Counted from the stretch's first letter, positions 40,108-49,404 are shown. The stretch: DNA of 64,000 nucleotides from Magnetospirillum aberrantis SpK (GCF_011022235.1 NZ_JAAIYP010000026.1:62001-126000); one strand, 5' to 3'. Notes: generated by a model from the letters alone, not told the origin. Made by a program: numbers and translations.

Positions 40108-42612
40108 CTAGTACAACCCCCCCGGCATGGGGGCCGTGACCGGGGCCTGGGGCGCCACCGGAGCGACCAGACCATGGGCCGGAGCGTCGGCGCCTTCCTC
40201 GGGCAAGGGTTGGAAGCTGAAGCTTTCCGTTCCCTCGCCCTCCAGAACGCGCTCGTCCTCGTCCGGCATGGGGTCGGTGGACTTGAACGCCTCCAGGATC
40301 ACGCGGGAATCGCCGGGCATGGCCGGCCGGCCGGTGCCGGCGTCCACGCGGACCAGACGCACCCCCGGCGGTACCCGGAACGGCGTCGGCGGTTTGTCCT
40401 TGAGCGCATAGGACATGAAGTCGCGGAAGATCGGCGCCGCGACGCTGCCGCCGGTTTCCTTGGGCCCCAGGGTGCCCGGTTCGTCGAAACCGACGAACAC
40501 CGCCACCGCCAGATCGGGCGAGAAGCCGGCGAACCACACGTCGAAACTGTCGTTGGAGGTGCCGGTCTTGCCGGCCAGCGGCTTGCCGATCACCGAAACC
40601 GAACGGCCGGTGCCACGCTGGATCACACCTTCCAGGATCGACACCATCTGATAGGCCGACACCGGATCGACGATCTGTTCGCGGATGTCGGGCAGGCGCG
40701 GCATGTCCTGGTTGGCGAACTGCACCGGCCAGCACCCCTCGCAGAAGCGCTTGTCGTGGACGAAGATGGTTCGGCCCTGGCGGTCCTGGATGCGATCGAC
40801 CAGGGTCGGCGTGATTTTCTTGCCGCCGTTGACCAGCATGGCATAAGCCGCCGTCAACCGCAGAACGGTCGTCTCGCCGGCGCCCAAGGCCATGGACAGC
40901 ACGCGCGGCAGGTTGTCGTAGATACCGAAACGGTTGGAATAGTCGGCGATCTTGTCCATGCCCACGGCCTGGGCCAGACGCACGGTCATCAGGTTGCGCG
41001 ACTTTTCGATGCCGACGCGCAGCGTGGTCGGCCCCAGGAAGTCGCCGCCGTAATTCTTGGGACGCCACAACGGCAGGCCCGGCCCCTGCGGCAAGGCGAT
41101 GGGCGCGTCGAGCACCAGGGACGACGGGGTATAGCCGTTCTCGAGCGCCGTCAGATAGACGAACGGCTTGAACGAGGACCCCGGCTGGCGCATGGCCTGA
41201 CTGGCGCGGTTGAACTGGCTTTTCGAATAGGACCAACCGCCGACCATGGCCAGCACACGTCCGGTGTGCGGGTCCATGGCCACCAGCGCGCCCTCGGCCT
41301 TGGGGATTTGGCGCAGAGCATACGAACCGGCCGGCAAAGCCTTGCCGTCGTCGCCCTTGGCCGTTTCCTCGACCAGCACCACGTCGCCGGGCTGAAGCAC
41401 GTCGGCGGGGCGACGCGGCGGGGCGCCCACATGCTGTTCCTTGAGCGTCGGACGGGCCCATCTCAGGGCCGAGAACGGAATGACCCCGGTCGAACCGTTG
41501 CGCAGACCGATGCCGGCCATCTGCTCCGACACCGACAGCACCACCGCCAGTTCCCACGGCTCGCCGCCGGCCGGATAGGGCACGGCGGCCAAACGCTGGG
41601 CCCAGCCCTGTCCGGCCTGGATCTTGGTCACCGGACCGCGCCAACCGTGGCGGCGGTCATAGGATTCCAGCCCCTCGCGCAGCACCTTGGAGGCGTGGGC
41701 CTGAAGGTCGGCGTTCACCGTGGAACGCACCACCAAGCCACCCTTGTACAACGCCTCCTCGCCATAGCGGGCGACCAGGTCGCGGCGGATGTCCTCGGCA
41801 AAGTAATCGGCACCGACGATCATCTGGTTCTCGTCGCGCGGCCGCATGACCAACGGTTCGGCCACCGCCGCCTCGTATTCGGCCCGCGTGATGCGGTTAT
41901 CCTCGTACATGCGGCCGATGACCCAGTCACGGCGTTCCTTGGCGGCCTGGGCGTGACGGACGGGATGATAGTTGTTGGGCGCCTTGGGCAGCGCCGCCAG
42001 ATAGGCGGCCTCGGCCACGCTCAGGTCGCCCAGCGCCCGGTTGAAATAGTTGAGCCCGGCGGCGGCGACGCCGTAATTGCCCATGCCGAGATATATCTCG
42101 TTGAGATACAGCTCGAGGATATGGTCCTTGGTGAAAGCGCGTTCGATGCGGAAGGCCAGGATGGCTTCCTTGATCTTACGCTCGATGGACACCTCGTTGG
42201 TCAGCAGGAAGTTCTTGGCGACCTGTTGCGTGATGGTCGAGGCGCCGACCGGACGGCGATCCGCCCCCAGCCCCTTGTTGCGCAGGTTGACGATCACCGC
42301 GCGGGCGACCCCCCAAGGATCGACCCCGGCATGCTCGTAGAAATTCTTGTCCTCGGCCGCCAGGAAGGCGTCGACCACCCGCTGAGGAATGGCGTTCAGC
42401 GGCACGAAGGCGCGCTTTTCCACGGCGTATTCGGCGACCAGACGACCGTCACCGCCATAGACGCGGGTGGTGATCGGCGGCTCGTAATGGGCCAACTGGT
42501 GATAGTCGGGCAGGCCGCGGCCGTAATGCCAGAACAGATAAAGCGCGCCGCCCGCCGCGGAAACCGCCAGCAGGAAGACAAGGCTGAAGAGGATGGCGAT
42601 GAAGCGGAGCAT
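40108..42612 (-). CDS. mrcA: Penicillin-binding protein 1A
   Basis: A bifunctional class A PBP of 834 residues that polymerises and cross-links peptidoglycan. A single N-terminal TM anchor (about 2-28) is followed by the GT51 glycosyltransferase domain (FLAAEDKNFYEHAGVDPWG, GASTITQQVAKNFLL, KEAILAFRIER). An OB-like insert leads to the transpeptidase domain with SxxK in QPGSSFKPF, SxN in SRNLMTV and KTG in GKTGTSNDSFD. The start MLRFIAIL is used since the anchor begins there. amiC lies upstream in the same direction; pairing a hydrolase with a synthase is common. Confidence 0.95.
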   Translation of the reverse strand: MLRFIAILFSLVFLLAVSAAGGALYLFWHYGRGLPDYHQLAHYEPPITTRVYGGDGRLVAEYAVEKRAFVPLNAIPQRVVDAFLAAEDKNFYEHAGVDPWGVARAVIVNLRNKGLGADRRPVGASTITQQVAKNFLLTNEVSIERKIKEAILAFRIERAFTKDHILELYLNEIYLGMGNYGVAAAGLNYFNRALGDLSVAEAAYLAALPKAPNNYHPVRHAQAAKERRDWVIGRMYEDNRITRAEYEAAVAEPLVMRPRDENQMIVGADYFAEDIRRDLVARYGEEALYKGGLVVRSTVNADLQAHASKVLREGLESYDRRHGWRGPVTKIQAGQGWAQRLAAVPYPAGGEPWELAVVLSVSEQMAGIGLRNGSTGVIPFSALRWARPTLKEQHVGAPPRRPADVLQPGDVVLVEETAKGDDGKALPAGSYALRQIPKAEGALVAMDPHTGRVLAMVGGWSYSKSQFNRASQAMRQPGSSFKPFVYLTALENGYTPSSLVLDAPIALPQGPGLPLWRPKNYGGDFLGPTTLRVGIEKSRNLMTVRLAQAVGMDKIADYSNRFGIYDNLPRVLSMALGAGETTVLRLTAAYAMLVNGGKKITPTLVDRIQDRQGRTIFVHDKRFCEGCWPVQFANQDMPRLPDIREQIVDPVSAYQMVSILEGVIQRGTGRSVSVIGKPLAGKTGTSNDSFDVWFAGFSPDLAVAVFVGFDEPGTLGPKETGGSVAAPIFRDFMSYALKDKPPTPFRVPPGVRLVRVDAGTGRPAMPGDSRVILEAFKSTDPMPDEDERVLEGEGTESFSFQPLPEEGADAPAHGLVAPVAPQAPVTAPMPGGLY

Positions 42613-42674
42613 GGATCCATTTCGGCTAAAGGCCGGTCGGGCGGTGGTAACCCCGTTCACCCCGCCCCGTCAAG

Positions 42675-42724
42675 CAAACGAAGGCCCGACAGGGCAAACG
42701 AAGGCCCGGCGGGGCAAACGACGG
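42675..42724. repeat. 20-bp direct repeats, about 2.5 copies
   Basis: CAAACGAAGGCCC(G)... repeats begin at 42675, 42695 and 42715, the third being partial. They lie in the 136-bp gap between amiC and mrcA. The role is unknown. Confidence 0.6.
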
Positions 42725-42748
42725 AACCGGCGCCCCGTGACAAGACCG

Positions 42749-44446
42749 TCAGGGGCGGCGGGCCTTTTGTCCTTGCAGGAAGAAACGGTCGACGGCGCGG
42801 GCGATGCCCTTGGCCAGTTTGACGCGGTATTCCGGCTGGCGCAGGGCGCGTTCCTCGACCTCATTGGACAGATAGCCGGCCTCGATCAACACCGATGGCA
42901 CGTCCGGGGCCTTGAGCACGGCGAAACCGGCGAAACGGTGGGTATTGCCCAAAAGCGTGACGTCGTGCCCGACCTCCTCCACCACGCCGCCGGCGAAACC
43001 GGCCGAGCGGTTCATGGTTTCACGCTGGGCCAGATCGATCAGGATGTTGGCGACGTCGGCGGATTCGTGGGACAGGTCGATGCCGGCGATCAGGTCGGCC
43101 TTGTTTTCCTTGTCGGCCAGCGCCTGAGCTTCGGAGTCCGAGGCGTTCTGCGACAAGGTGTAGACGGACAATCCCCGCATCTGGGCATTGGACACCGTGT
43201 CCGCGTGCAACGAGATGAACAGGTCGGCGTTGTACTGCCGGGCGATGGCGATACGGTCGCGCAAGCGGATGAAGATGTCGCGGTCGCGGGTCAGGTGGAC
43301 CTTGTAGCGGCCGTTCTTTTCCAATTGCGCCTTGAGTTCGCGGGCTACCGCCAGGGTGATGTATTTTTCATAGATGCCGGAAACGCCGATGGCGCCGGGA
43401 TCGACACCGCCATGACCGGGGTCGATGACCACGACCGGCTTGCCGTCGGCGGGAATTTCACGCGGCGCCATCGGTTCCATGGGCTGCGGCGCGGGCAAGG
43501 GCGCCGACACCTTGGTAACGATCGGCGCCGGTTCCGGCTGGGGCGCGGCCATGGCGGGCACGGCCTGGGCGACGTTTTCCTGAGAGGGCGACGACGCCAG
43601 CGGCGGCGGCACCGGTGCCGACAGGACAGGACCACCGCTTCGGGCCACCGGCAAGCTGATCGACGACCGTGACGAAACAGCCTGAGGCGGTTCAACGTCC
43701 TTGACCGGTGCGGCCTTGGCGACCGGAACCACCTTGGGCGGCTCGACGGGCGCGGCGGCGACCACCGGCGGAGAAACGGGAGCAGGCGCAGGCGCCGGAG
43801 CTTCGACCTGGGGCGAGGTGATGACGATGGTGCGCGGCGCTTCGGCCGGCGCGGCGGCCGGAGCGGCGATGGGTCGTGCCGCCGGAGCGGCGATGGGTCG
43901 TGCCGCCGGAGCGGCGATGGGTCGTGCCGCCGGAGCGGCGATGGGCCGTGCCGGCGGCACGGCGGCCTTGGCAACCTTGCGCGCCGGCAACGGCACGGCA
44001 ACTGCCAGGAAGGCGTCGCGGCTGGCGGCCTGAAGGTCGAGCACCAGCCGCCAGCCCTGACCGTCACGCGGCGGGATGACGAACGACGACTTGACTACGG
44101 CCGGAGCCTTGAGGTCGACCATCACCCGGCCACCCAGGGAATCCTCGGAATAATGCAAGGTGCGCACGGCACCGACCGGCCGCTTGACGGCGGCGTCGGC
44201 GCTCCAGCCCATGGGCGGCGTGTTGATCACCAGACGATAGGGATCGGCATACAACGCGGTGCTGAAATCGATTCCTTCGGAAAGATCCACCACCAGACGG
44301 GTGATTCCGTCGGGATGACTGGCCAGCCGCAAACCGGTAGCGGTGGCACGCGCCCAGACATCGGCCGAGGTCAACGCGACCATGGCCACAATCATCGCCG
44401 CCAAGACGGTAAGACGTCTGAACCCCCGGACCACCACGCCCCTCAT
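42749..44446 (-). CDS. N-acetylmuramoyl-L-alanine amidase (AMIN + amidase_3)
   Basis: A periplasmic zinc amidase of 565 residues that splits septal peptidoglycan. It has a signal peptide (RRLTVLAAMIVAMVALTSADVWA) and an AMIN domain (about 35-140; TRLVVDLSEGIDFSTALY, VMVDLKAPAVVKSSF). A Pro/Ala-rich linker (about 160-325) contains a tandem-repeat patch. The amidase_3 domain has VVVIDPGHGGVDPGAIG, a Glu in IYEKYITL, LFISLHAD and the C-terminal VLIEAGYLSN. The start MRGVVVRG fits the signal peptide; longer frames upstream are unlikely. It is of the AmiC type. Confidence 0.93.
   Translation of the reverse strand: MRGVVVRGFRRLTVLAAMIVAMVALTSADVWARATATGLRLASHPDGITRLVVDLSEGIDFSTALYADPYRLVINTPPMGWSADAAVKRPVGAVRTLHYSEDSLGGRVMVDLKAPAVVKSSFVIPPRDGQGWRLVLDLQAASRDAFLAVAVPLPARKVAKAAVPPARPIAAPAARPIAAPAARPIAAPAARPIAAPAAAPAEAPRTIVITSPQVEAPAPAPAPVSPPVVAAAPVEPPKVVPVAKAAPVKDVEPPQAVSSRSSISLPVARSGGPVLSAPVPPPLASSPSQENVAQAVPAMAAPQPEPAPIVTKVSAPLPAPQPMEPMAPREIPADGKPVVVIDPGHGGVDPGAIGVSGIYEKYITLAVARELKAQLEKNGRYKVHLTRDRDIFIRLRDRIAIARQYNADLFISLHADTVSNAQMRGLSVYTLSQNASDSEAQALADKENKADLIAGIDLSHESADVANILIDLAQRETMNRSAGFAGGVVEEVGHDVTLLGNTHRFAGFAVLKAPDVPSVLIEAGYLSNEVEERALRQPEYRVKLAKGIARAVDRFFLQGQKARRP
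43857..43952. repeat. Four tandem 24-bp units inside amiC-like gene
   Basis: GCCGGAGCGGCGATGGGTCG + TGCC is repeated four times, with one T-to-C change in the last copy. It codes for an eight-residue Ala/Pro/Arg/Ile repeat (AAPAARPI) in the linker. The near-identity at DNA level suggests recent slippage or active length variation. Confidence 0.9.
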
Positions 44447-44962
44447 CCTTGTGCGGACACCCAATCCCGAATGCCAACAGCTATAACGCAGACAGAGACT
44501 CAAGTTCAACCCAAAAGGCATTGATTCCACAGACTCTTCGGGACACATGGACACGATATCCAGCCGTTGCGGCCAATTGCCGGGACCACCACAACAAGAT
44601 GATTGTCGAAACACCCCACACTGGCTATCTTGTCGTCTCATAAGTTCGCCGTCTCAGGAGTCCCGCCCGCCGGGACACGTGAAGCCGTCGTTCCGCGCGC
44701 CGACGCACGTTACGTTCAATGCGTTTCGTTCAATGTTCGGCGCGGCATTCGGAGCAGGAAGCTTTCACGGAGACGGGATGGCGGACCTTGTCGCTGACCC
44801 TTTCGAAGCCGGGCGTGATGCCCGTGACAGGTTTCCGCCAAATGCCCGTTTTCTCAGCATCGACCGAGGAACCGCCCGCAGGCGCCGCCGGCTTCGCTTT
44901 TGCACATCCCCGCCCTGCGCGCCCTGTGGCGTCGCGGGCGGCGCCACGGAGATTAGGATTTA
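44447..44962. other. Long divergent intergenic region, rne leader
   Basis: The 516 bp between the divergent amidase and rne genes holds no supported gene. The last 330 bp before rne are GC-rich with several potential hairpins (GCCCGCCGGGAC; GGCGCGGC; CCGGGCGTGATGCCCG). A long structured 5' leader would fit RNase E autoregulation as known in other proteobacteria; promoters were not identified with confidence. Confidence 0.45.
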
Positions 44963-47803
44963 ATGGTCAAACGCATGCTTATCGACGCCACGCACCCGGA
45001 AGAGACCCGGGTCGTCGTGGTGAACGGCACCCGTCTGGAAGAACTGGACGTCGAAACCAGCACTAAGAAGCAGCTCAAGGGAAACATCTATCTGGCCAAG
45101 GTGGTCCGCGTGGAGCCATCGCTCCAGGCCGCTTTCGTCGATTACGGCGGCAACCGCCACGGCTTCCTGGCCTTCAGCGAAATCCACCCCGATTACTTCC
45201 AGATCCCGGTGGCCGACCGCCAGGCGTTGCTGGCCGCCCAGAAAGCGGCGGTGAGCGAAAGCAACGGCGATTCCGAACACGAAACGGTATCGACCGAAGC
45301 GACCGGTGACGAGAACGGCGAAAGCACCGAAACCGGCGAGACGCCGGCCGAAGGCGAAGGCGGCCCCGAACAGGTATCCAAGCCGACCGCCGTCGAAAGC
45401 GTCGGCGGCGACGACGCCAGCGAACAGGAACTGGAGCGCCGCCGCGCCAAGCTCTTGCGCAATTACAAGATTCAGGAAGTCATCAAGCGCCGCCAGATCA
45501 TGCTGGTGCAGGTGGTCAAGGAAGAACGCGGCAACAAGGGCGCGGCGCTGACCACCTATCTGTCGCTGGCCGGCCGCTATTGCGTGCTGATGCCCAACAC
45601 CGCGCGCGGCGGCGGCGTCTCGCGCAAGATCGTCAGCACCACCGACCGGCGCCGCCTCAAGGCCATCGCCCAGGAACTGAACTGTCCCGAAGGCATGGCG
45701 GTGATCGTGCGCACCGCCGGTTCGGAGCGCAGCAAGACCGAGATCAAGCGCGATTACGAATATCTGCTGCGCGCCTGGGATCAGGTCCGCGACCTGACGC
45801 TGAAGTCGTCGGCCCCTGCCTCGGTGTACGAGGAAGCCAGTCTGATCAAGCGCTCGATCCGCGATCTTTATTCACGCGACATCGACGAAGTGCTGGTGGA
45901 CGGCGACGAAGGCTACCGTCTGGCCAAGGATTACATGCGCATGCTGACTCCCAGCCATGCCAAGAAGGTCCAGCCGTACCGGGACCCCGGCATGCCCATG
46001 TTCCACCGCTATCAGGTGGAGGCCCAGCTTGACGCCATGCATTCGCCGGTGGTGCAACTGAGGTCGGGCGGCTACATCGTCATCAGCCAGACCGAAGCCT
46101 TGGTCGCCATCGACGTCAACTCGGGCCGCGCCACCAAGGAGCGCCATATCGAGGAGACGGCGCTCAAGACCAATCTCGAGGCGGCCGAGGAAGTGGCCCG
46201 CCAATTGCGCCTGCGCGACCTTGCCGGTCTCATCGTGATCGATTTCATCGACATGGAGGAGAACCGCAACAACCACGCCGTCGAACGCCGCCTGAAAGAG
46301 GCGCTGAAGGACGACCGCGCCCGCATCCAGGTGGGCAAGATCAGCGCCTTCGGCCTGTTGGAACTGTCGCGCCAGCGTCTGCGCCCCAGCCTTCAGGAAA
46401 CCACCTTCGCGCCGTGCCCCCATTGCGGCGGCACCGGTCTGGTGCGGTCGGTGGAATCGGCGGCCATGCATGTGCTGCGCGCCATCGAGGAAGAAGGAAT
46501 CCGCCGGCGTTCGTCCGAGGTCACGGTCTACGTGCCGTCCCAGATCGCGCTCTATATCCTCAACCAGAAGCGCGACGCCTTGGCGGCCATCGAACTCCGC
46601 TACGACTTCCAGGTTTTCTTGTTGGGTGACGACAGCCTGATTCCTCCGGCCCTGCGCATGGAACGGATCAAGGCGGAAAACCGCCCCGACGAGGTTCGTC
46701 CCGTCGCCCTTGACGTACCGCCGCCGGCCGCCGTGGTCGAAGAAGAGGAAGAGGACGTCGAGGAAGAGGACGCTTCCGAGGACGGCGAGCGCACACAGGG
46801 CGAAAGCGTCGATGGTAGCGAATCCGCCGAAAGCCGTAAGCGCCGCCGCCGCCGCCGCCGCAAGCGGCGGCCGGGTGAACAACCGTCGCAACTGGATCTC
46901 GCCAGCGGCGAGGAAAGCGACGGCGAAGAAGAAACCGACGCCGCCGATCAAGACGGTGCCGAGGACGATGCCGAAGGCGATGATGCCGACACCGCCGCAG
47001 AGGGCGAAGGCGAAGGCGAAGGCGAAGGCGAAAGCGAAGGTGACGCCGATCGCCGCAAGCGCCGCCGGGGCCGCCGGGGCGGTCGTCGTCGTCGCCGCAA
47101 CCGCGAAAACGGTGAAGGCGGTGAAGGCGTCGAGCACGATGATGCCGCCGTGCCGCCGCCGGCCATCCCTGGGGGCGAGTTGATCTCCAATCCCGACGCC
47201 GTCGCCGACGTGTTCGCCCGTGCCGAGGCCGCGGCCGAAGCCGAAGCCGCCCGCAAAAACGAGGTCCAAGCCGAAGCTGTGGTCGTGTCTTCGACCGAAG
47301 ACGCCGACATCGTCGCCGAGGAGAAGCCGCGCCGCCGCCGTGCCCCGCGCAAGACCGCCGAGCCCGAAGTCGCCGAACCGGCTGCCGCCGAAGACACAGC
47401 CGAGGGTCAGGCCGTCACTGAGAAGCCCAAGCGGACCCGCACCAGGAAGGCGGCTGAACCGAAGGCCGCCAAGACGACGGAGGCTACCGAGGCCGAAGCC
47501 CCGGCCAAGCCCAAGCGAACCCGCACCAAAAAGGTGGAAACCGAGGCGGAAGCCGGCGAAGCTCCGGCCAAACCCAAGCGGACCCGTGCCAAGAAAGCCG
47601 TCGCCGCCGAGGTGGAAGCCAAGGTCGAAGCTGAAAGCGAAACCGCTGCCGAAGTCCCGTCCGCAAGCACGGAGGCTGTGGTAGCCCCCGAGACGCCGGC
47701 CGAACCGGTGATGACGGAAGCACCGGCCACCTCCGTTGAGGAAGAAGCTCCCGCCCCGGTCCAGCCGGCGCGCAAGGGCTGGTGGAACAAGCTGCTGTCC
47801 TAG
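44963..47803 (+). CDS. rne: Ribonuclease E
   Basis: The main endoribonuclease of RNA decay and rRNA/tRNA maturation, 946 residues. MVKRMLIDATHPEETRVVVV opens the RNase H-like/S1 N-terminal half. The S1 domain is interrupted by an acidic insert (about 90-155). The DNase I-like catalytic part has VAIDVNSGRATKERHIEETA and LAGLIVIDFIDM, and the Zn-link is CPHCGGTG. After about residue 600 the chain is disordered. It has acid-rich (EEEEEDVEEED), Arg-rich (RKRRRRRRRKRR) and Ala/Lys-rich repeats (AKPKRTR), and ends in RKGWWNKLLS, likely degradosome-binding sites. TTAGGATT gives a weak ribosome site. Confidence 0.95.
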   Translation: MVKRMLIDATHPEETRVVVVNGTRLEELDVETSTKKQLKGNIYLAKVVRVEPSLQAAFVDYGGNRHGFLAFSEIHPDYFQIPVADRQALLAAQKAAVSESNGDSEHETVSTEATGDENGESTETGETPAEGEGGPEQVSKPTAVESVGGDDASEQELERRRAKLLRNYKIQEVIKRRQIMLVQVVKEERGNKGAALTTYLSLAGRYCVLMPNTARGGGVSRKIVSTTDRRRLKAIAQELNCPEGMAVIVRTAGSERSKTEIKRDYEYLLRAWDQVRDLTLKSSAPASVYEEASLIKRSIRDLYSRDIDEVLVDGDEGYRLAKDYMRMLTPSHAKKVQPYRDPGMPMFHRYQVEAQLDAMHSPVVQLRSGGYIVISQTEALVAIDVNSGRATKERHIEETALKTNLEAAEEVARQLRLRDLAGLIVIDFIDMEENRNNHAVERRLKEALKDDRARIQVGKISAFGLLELSRQRLRPSLQETTFAPCPHCGGTGLVRSVESAAMHVLRAIEEEGIRRRSSEVTVYVPSQIALYILNQKRDALAAIELRYDFQVFLLGDDSLIPPALRMERIKAENRPDEVRPVALDVPPPAAVVEEEEEDVEEEDASEDGERTQGESVDGSESAESRKRRRRRRRKRRPGEQPSQLDLASGEESDGEEETDAADQDGAEDDAEGDDADTAAEGEGEGEGEGESEGDADRRKRRRGRRGGRRRRRNRENGEGGEGVEHDDAAVPPPAIPGGELISNPDAVADVFARAEAAAEAEAARKNEVQAEAVVVSSTEDADIVAEEKPRRRRAPRKTAEPEVAEPAAAEDTAEGQAVTEKPKRTRTRKAAEPKAAKTTEATEAEAPAKPKRTRTKKVETEAEAGEAPAKPKRTRAKKAVAAEVEAKVEAESETAAEVPSASTEAVVAPETPAEPVMTEAPATSVEEEAPAPVQPARKGWWNKLLS

Positions 47804-47816
47804 TTCGTGTCCTGAC

Positions 47817-47850
47817 AAAAGGGCGCCTTGCTCACGCAAGGCGCCCTTTT
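47817..47850. terminator. Bidirectional terminator after rne
   Basis: A 14-bp stem AAAAGGGCGCCTTG / CAAGGCGCCCTTTT with a 6-nt loop (CTCACG) ends with TTTTT on the plus strand and TTTT on the minus. It lies 14 bp past the rne stop. Confidence 0.92.
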
Positions 47851-47874
47851 TCGTTTCGGGACACAATGCCCCAT

Positions 47875-47900
47875 GAAAAAAGGCGCCAGGAGGCGCCTTT
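47875..47900 (-). terminator. Terminator of the LuxR-type regulator gene
   Basis: A 9-bp stem AAAGGCGCC / GGCGCCTTT with loop AGGA is followed in the minus direction by a run of Ts. It lies 22 bp beyond the regulator's stop codon. Confidence 0.8.
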
Positions 47901-47922
47901 CACAGAACACGGCAAAGAAGGA

Positions 47923-48549
47923 TCACAGGCCGATCTTGGACGCCATGATCGCCGCCTGGGTTCGGTTCTCCACCCCCAGCGCCCGCAAGATCGCGGTGAC
48001 ATGCAGCTTTACCGTGATTTCGGCCAGATCAAGGTCGCGGGCGATTTCCTTGTTGCTCTTCCCCTGGCGCAACATGGCCAGGACATCACGTTGACGTGGC
48101 GTCAACGACGCACGTACGGTGTCAACGTCGCCCCCCGCCGAAAGGCCGTCGGGAACTTCAAGGCCAGGACTGACGAAGGTTTCCCCACTCAGCACCAGAC
48201 GAATCGCCTCAAGCATAGCGGCACTGGACGACGCCTTGGTGATGTAGCCATGCGCCCCGGCATCCAACGCACGCCGGACGTCGGTCGGCTGTTCGGAAGC
48301 GGAAACCACGACCAGATGCAGGCTGGGGGCGGCACGCTTCAACGCTTCGATGCCGGAAAACCCATCCATGCCGGGCATGTTGAGGTCAACCAGAGCGACG
48401 TCTACCGCCGAATCGCCACGCACAGCCGCCAAGGCCTGAATATAATCAGGCGCCTCGACCACATCGAGAGGACCATCGACCAAACTTTCAAGAACCAGCC
48501 GAACACCCTCGCGAAACAGGGCGTGGTCATCGGCGAGCAGAACTTTCAT
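47923..48549 (-). CDS. NarL/LuxR-type response regulator
   Basis: A 208-residue two-component regulator. The receiver domain (1-120) has LLADDHALFREGV, the phospho-acceptor Asp in VALVDLNMPGMDG (about 55), VVSAS and ITKASSS with the conserved Lys. A LuxR-type helix-turn-helix follows (LTPRQRDVLAMLRQGKSNKE, then DLAEITVKLHVTAILRALG). No sensor kinase gene adjoins it, so it is an orphan here. A 375-bp AT-rich region lies upstream, so transcription probably starts there. Confidence 0.92.
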   Translation of the reverse strand: MKVLLADDHALFREGVRLVLESLVDGPLDVVEAPDYIQALAAVRGDSAVDVALVDLNMPGMDGFSGIEALKRAAPSLHLVVVSASEQPTDVRRALDAGAHGYITKASSSAAMLEAIRLVLSGETFVSPGLEVPDGLSAGGDVDTVRASLTPRQRDVLAMLRQGKSNKEIARDLDLAEITVKLHVTAILRALGVENRTQAAIMASKIGL

Positions 48550-48924
48550 TACCGGACCCCCGTTGCACGGACCAATGGCCTCCCTCTGCCCCCGAAGAAA
48601 CTTTAAACATACTCTTTCCCGCCTCGCAACACAGGATGTTCGAAAAAAGCCATCAGAAAACAGCTTTTATAAAAGATACCACAGCCAAACAAGGATAAAA
48701 TAACCATTCAACAAAAGTAGTTATCCACACAACGCCGGATACAGATTTACAATCTGAAAATAATCGCAACACACAAAACAGAAAACTGACTTCCTCATCC
48801 AGAAGAATACATTCAAACATCACATGCGAACAAAACATTGACACCACATCATACTAACAACAATCAAAACAGAACCGTGAACTTGCTTGACACCCCCCTT
48901 GCAGGACAAGACAGGCACACGAAA
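48550..48924. other. AT-rich intergenic island with a DnaA box
   Basis: This 375-bp stretch is far richer in A+T than its surroundings, with runs such as CTTTTATAAAAG and AACAAGGATAAAATAACC. It contains one perfect DnaA box, TTATCCACA, at 48721-48729. TTGACA occurs at 48887. A 64-codon minus-strand frame (48653-48847) is hydrophobic with odd composition and is not supported as a gene. Confidence 0.6.
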
Positions 48925-49404
48925 CTAGCAACCAATACGAGATAATATAAAATCAGCGATAGCTTCGACATCGTCGCGGCGAAAGCAGGGAAGGCCGTGG
49001 ACTTCGCCCCGGAAGTCGCAGGCCACGGCAACAACTTGTGGTTGATCTAGATGAAGCAGGGACTCATTCGCACCGGGGGCGACGATTTCAATTTTCTCAA
49101 TCCCGGAACGTTTCCATCCCTCGACCAACACCAGATCGGCGTCCCGCACCCGCGTCAGCAAATCCTCCAGATCCACCGCCTCGGCCCTGGTCATCATCGT
49201 CGCCCGCCGGGGCGAAAGCGCCACGGCCTGAACCGCGCCAGCTTCCAGCGCCGCCACGCTTTCGGAATCTTGGAAACGCAGATCATGGTGGGTGTGCTTA
49301 AGCGTGGCGACACGAACGCCACGACGCACCAAGGCCGGAACCAGACGAAGCATCAAGGTGGTCTTGCCGCTGCCGCTCCAGCCGGCGACGCCGAATATCT
49401 TCAT
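48925..49404 (-). CDS. mobB: Molybdopterin-guanine dinucleotide synthesis protein MobB
   Basis: A 159-residue GTP-binding adapter that assists MobA in attaching GMP to molybdopterin. Walker A is AGWSGSGKTTLML; further blocks are VATLKHTHHDLRFQDSES and DLVLVEGWKRSGIEKIEI. The start MKIFGVAGWSG is the family start; GAGGC lies nearby upstream. mobA and other molybdenum genes are not in the window. Confidence 0.93.
   Translation of the reverse strand: MKIFGVAGWSGSGKTTLMLRLVPALVRRGVRVATLKHTHHDLRFQDSESVAALEAGAVQAVALSPRRATMMTRAEAVDLEDLLTRVRDADLVLVEGWKRSGIEKIEIVAPGANESLLHLDQPQVVAVACDFRGEVHGLPCFRRDDVEAIADFILSRIGC

Noticed and set aside
43857-43952. CRISPR array
   Set aside because: Repeats are head-to-tail 24-mers with no spacers, inside a coding frame. 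No cas genes or true arrays are seen anywhere.
48721-48729. DnaA box as part of a chromosomal origin
   Set aside because: Only one consensus box is seen, and no dnaA, dnaN, hemE or parAB-type neighbours.
48653-48847. 64-codon hydrophobic minus-strand frame in the AT-rich island
   Set aside because: No ribosome site, many Cys/Phe/Val from AT-rich bias, and no homology-like motif.
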